A DNA stretch of 64,000 nucleotides from Tethya wilhelma. Taxonomy: Eukaryota > Porifera > Demospongiae > Tethyida > Tethyidae. The notes below the pieces were generated by a model. It was not told the origin of the DNA and ran no database searches. It saw only the letters and a program-made list of their open reading frames with translations. Made by a program: the position numbers and the translations under genes. Of this stretch, positions 61,063 to 64,000 are shown in pieces. Numbering within the stretch: the stretch's first letter is position 1; each line of letters begins with the position of its first letter. Location: NCBI GenBank assembly GCA_964030475.1, contig CAXIPT010000002.1:7167381-7231380 (forward strand), in the 5' to 3' direction.

Positions 61063-61680
61063 TCAAAGTCTACCATCTTGTGGTGACAAGCCATCATTGT
61101 GTTCCGCTTTGTCTGCAGCAGTCTCTGAGGGGGTGCTTATGTTGAAGATGACTTCATTGTGTGTCTCTGTGAGCAGCCTCACTGCCTTAGCAGTCACTGA
61201 GGCAGTGCTGCGGTGAAGAAAGTTCCACAAGGTTCTGAGGTTTGGGCTCATGAGATGCCAAGTTAGTTTTGTTTTAGTTGCCAGTGGTTTATAGTTGTAT
61301 ATTATGGCTGTCTCAACAGAGATACTGGACTGTCTTTTTGCTACCATAGCTTGTCTATTGTGAAGCTTAATTTTCTCCTTGGTACTATCACTAGCATTTG
61401 CTCTTTTAGCTGCTTTTTGAAGCTTATCAGACATTCTAAGGTCAGCTTTTTGCTGTTCAGTATGAATGGCTCTTTTGGCTGCAATTCGGTTTTTGCTCGA
61501 TTTTCTACGGTTCAGTAAGTCAGAGACAGTTTCAGAAGACCTCAAAGCTTGCATTTCCAACTTTCTACTTCGCACACTAACTCGTTTTGTACGTCTCAAA
61601 GCAAACACATGGCCACAATCACAACACAACTTTCGAACATGGCAAACACTAGAACAATCAGGGCAAATTTTGTTTGGCAT
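61063..61680 (-). CDS. Zinc-ribbon protein with basic repeats
   Basis: Intact 205-codon frame starting with ATG. Residues 6-23 form a zinc ribbon with two CxxC pairs (CPDCSSVCHVRKLCCDCGHV). Residues about 55-125 are basic and repetitive with a period near 24 (RIAAKRAIHTEQQKADLR, KLQKAAKRANASDSTKEK, RQAMVAKRQ), resembling STPR-type DNA-binding repeats. The C-terminal third has no recognisable domain. It may be a domesticated or mobile-element-associated DNA-binding protein; upstream sequence shows no transposase. It could also be one exon of a larger gene. Confidence 0.55.
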   Translation of the reverse strand: MPNKICPDCSSVCHVRKLCCDCGHVFALRRTKRVSVRSRKLEMQALRSSETVSDLLNRRKSSKNRIAAKRAIHTEQQKADLRMSDKLQKAAKRANASDSTKEKIKLHNRQAMVAKRQSSISVETAIIYNYKPLATKTKLTWHLMSPNLRTLWNFLHRSTASVTAKAVRLLTETHNEVIFNISTPSETAADKAEHNDGLSPQDGRL

Positions 61681-62124
61681 GTCTCAAATACAAAAAAATC
61701 AATTTGGAGTACCAAATGTAACAACTCACAACACGGAGCACACACTCAGAGAGAGATTCAAGAAGATAAACGCAAATCTGAAGGACGGTCAGTTACAGCA
61801 GTCCAACGTGACATTCCAATTCTAAATAACGCACACTACACGTGCTAGAAGAGGCAAAAAAGAGAGAAAGATGTTGTTAGCTTCACTGGGCGTGGTCTCG
61901 AAGCTAAGCGCTCAGAAAGGCACAAAAGCCTGAAATTTCGGCAACTAAAGTACTTTAGACAACAAAAAATATATTTCTACAAGATCATTCAGATTTATGA
62001 ACGTAAGTACCTTCAATTTTGTTGCTAGAACTGCCTTTCTTGAGATTTCGATGGAACAAACAGACACACAAAACGACTACCGTAATCCTCTGCACGTGCT
62101 ACGCACGTGCCGAGGCTTAATGAA

Positions 62125-63799
62125 GCAGTACTTCAGGCTGGAGGTGTCATTGTAGCTGCTCAAGGGAGTAATGTTGAGCTTGCCAACAGTGTGTTTCGTT
62201 ACAATGTAGCAGGTGAAACTGGAGGGGCGATTGGAGCAACACAAAGCTCAATTGTACAAGTCCGTATGTGCACATTTGAAAACAATATTGCCCAGTCTGC
62301 TGGTGCAATTGCTGCATCACATGGTACTTTACTCACTGTATATGATAGCACATTCAAATACAACAATGCAATCCAGTCATCGGGTGCAATCGGTGGCTCT
62401 TTTGGCCTAACACTACGAATTTATAACAGCACATTCAGCTATAACTCTGCTTTGGATGCTGGTGTGATTGGTGCAAATGTAGACAGTAGAATTGAAATCT
62501 ATGATAGTGATTTTATTTTCAATCAAGCATTAAACTCTAGTGGTGTTCTCACTGTTGAGTGGAACACTAGCATTTTGATACACTCTAGTAAGTTTAATGC
62601 AAACAGTGCATGGGTTGGTGGAGTTATCTTTGGAAAAATGGAACTATGATTGAAGTGAACAACAGTACTTTTGATGGCAATTTTGCTTCAGATGCTGGAG
62701 TTATGTTTCTATTTCAAGAAGTAGAACTAGCAATATGGGATAGCATCTTCCAGTACAACACAGCAGTAAATAACAGTGGTGGAGTAATCATGCAGTGCCT
62801 TAATTTCTACCACAATCTTTGTTGACCGCAGTCAGTTCATGTACAACAAAGCATATTTCGATGGTGGTGTCATAATTACTGAGGATCGTAGTGCTGTTAC
62901 CATACACAATAGTCTCTTTCATTCCAATAAAGCCAAGAATGGAAGCGGTGGAGTACTGAGTGTGCAATTAAACACAGATTTTTTTAGTTTGCCTGCAAAC
63001 TTGAAGTTCCTGTAAAAACTAATTTGCACAGCAATTGTTCAGTAAGCATAAATAACAGCAATTTTCAAAACAACTCAGCCAAGGCTGGTGGATGTATTGT
63101 AATCTCCAGACATACATGCATTGAAATTTACTACTGCAATTTTGTTCGAAATCAGGCAGACAAATTTGGAGGAGTGGTGTATGGAATAGACACTTTTGTA
63201 TTTAATTTCGAAAAGTGGTTGAAGAACAGATATGCCATATTGTCTGGAGGTGTAATACAGCAGGAAAATAGAGATCTGAGAATTAATCATTGTTCCTTTT
63301 ACAACAACCAAGCTCTTGAGGAAGGTGGAATTATAACGGTCGTGTATATAGTGGACTATGTAACTGTTCCATGATAATACAAAACACACAAATAGATTCA
63401 AACAGTGCATATAGATATGGTGGTGCTATTGCATGTACTAAACTACCAGGTGAATACTTTCGTGGAATTATCTTTGAGAATTCTTCATTTACAAACACCA
63501 ATTCCATGTATGGTATAGGGTTTGGAAGTGTTCTATACACAGACAAATGTAATGTAAGTAGCAAAGGATATCTTGAGGTAAACAATAATGGTAATGGCAA
63601 TACAACTGGTATTATGTACTTTTTGGAATGTGCTAGTTACTTTAATGGCAGGACCTATTTTTCGAACAATGTTGGATCAATTATTGCAGTGGAAACTACA
63701 CTTTCCTTTAACGGTGAAACCACTTTAGAAAATAGTAAATCGTGGCCACTAGACATCATTAAAATAATAAATGGCATGCTATATGTTGAACCAGGTGTA
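62125..63799 (+). pseudogene. Beta-helix surface protein, many frame breaks, 3' end cut
   Basis: Successive overlapping frames encode pectin-lyase-like repeats with the pattern N.xF..N.A...GGVI (NSVFRYNVAGETGGAIGAT; STFDGNFASDAGVMF; NSNFQNNSAKAGGCIVI; GYLEVNNNGNGNTTGIMYF). The first frame may start at an acceptor near 62138 (tacttcag). Frame changes occur near 62631 (a run of five A where six would continue the repeat), 62790, 63010 and 63330. The sequence meets an n at 63800. It is probably the ectodomain of the same receptor family as 40627-44482, with the membrane part missing. Real decay and sequencing indels near a contig end cannot be separated here. Confidence 0.7.
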
Positions 63800-63837
63800 N
63801 ATTACTAGTGCTAGCTTACCTTTTCTGAACTTGCATG

Positions 63838-63960
63838 GACATAGTCTAGTCCTAGTCTATCGAGCTAGACCCTTTTCTCACCGCTGCCTGTCAAGGGTAG
63901 AAAAAAGGGTCTAGCTCGATAGACTAAGTCTAGTCCTAGACCCCGCCTAGGACTAGACTA
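63838..63960. repeat. Double hairpin of tagaccc-type repeats
   Basis: Two adjacent palindromes: tagtctatcgagctagaccc with gggtctagctcgatagacta, and agtctagtcctag with ctaggactagact. They share sequence with the foldback ends at 38868-39465. Confidence 0.7.
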
Positions 63961-64000
63961 GCATGGACACAAGTCGATAATTTGCTGTCAATAAGCTTCA

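Noticed and set aside
62125..63799. Bacterial contamination suggested by Pmp-like beta-helix repeats
   Set aside because: The repeats are the ectodomain type of animal receptors in the same window, and the base composition matches neighbouring split genes.
1..64000. CRISPR arrays, operons or tRNA genes
   Set aside because: No regularly spaced direct repeats with spacers, no polycistronic layout, and no tRNA fold that I could support by eye. A tRNA scan would be needed to exclude small RNA genes.

Overview
The window is animal nuclear DNA, most likely from a sponge (demosponge-like). Genes are split by short introns with GT/AG borders, intergenic DNA is AT-rich and full of small foldback and terminal-inverted-repeat elements, and several genes belong to families I associate with sponges: a GABA-B-like class C receptor and large surface receptors with a beta-helix or cysteine-rich ectodomain plus a multi-pass membrane domain. 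The species cannot be named from the sequence. Eukaryotic coding regions were rebuilt by hand from splice sites, reading phase and protein similarity recalled from memory; no search was run.

Layout. 1-440: broken copy of one PIP4K2 exon. 2430-9156 (+): GABA-B-like receptor in at least 15 exons. 9744-15635 (-): complete type II phosphatidylinositol phosphate kinase (PIP4K2) in 11 exons, tail to tail with the receptor. 17913-19718 (-): multi-pass receptor with a cysteine-rich ectodomain. 21015-23826 (-): CMPK2-like mitochondrial UMP-CMP/thymidylate kinase in 6 exons. 23.8-33.6 kb: repeats, a Calx-beta relic and the first two exons of an unknown secreted protein. 34050-34982 (-) and 37635-38561 (+): head-to-head pair of helical proteins that look like pore-forming proteins, the second one broken. 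40627-44482 (-): beta-helix plus multi-pass receptor with one frame break. 48.2-51.0 kb: a decayed copy of that receptor locus. 52330-54152 (+): ankyrin-repeat protein, followed by exons for a transmembrane segment and a tyrosine-motif tail. 55.85-60.25 kb: a repeat-only contig. 60252-60697 (+): probable last exons of the secreted protein. 61063-61680 (-): zinc-ribbon/basic-repeat protein. 62.1-63.8 kb (+): beta-helix protein with many frame breaks.

Assembly quality matters here. Seven single n characters (29457, 49328, 51307, 54338, 55849, 60251, 63800) mark joins, several exactly at repeat edges. A 2,057-base block occurs twice at a constant offset of 28,736, each copy touching one of these joins, which suggests mis-scaffolding or retained haplotypes. 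Several otherwise good genes carry a frame break that a one- or two-base indel would explain (CMPK2, ankyrin, both beta-helix genes), so some apparent pseudogenes may be sequence errors.

Functionally the window mixes housekeeping genes (PIP4K2, CMPK2) with a dense accessory set of cell-surface and possible defence proteins (receptors, pore-former-like pair, ankyrin protein). No operon, CRISPR array or convincing RNA gene was seen.
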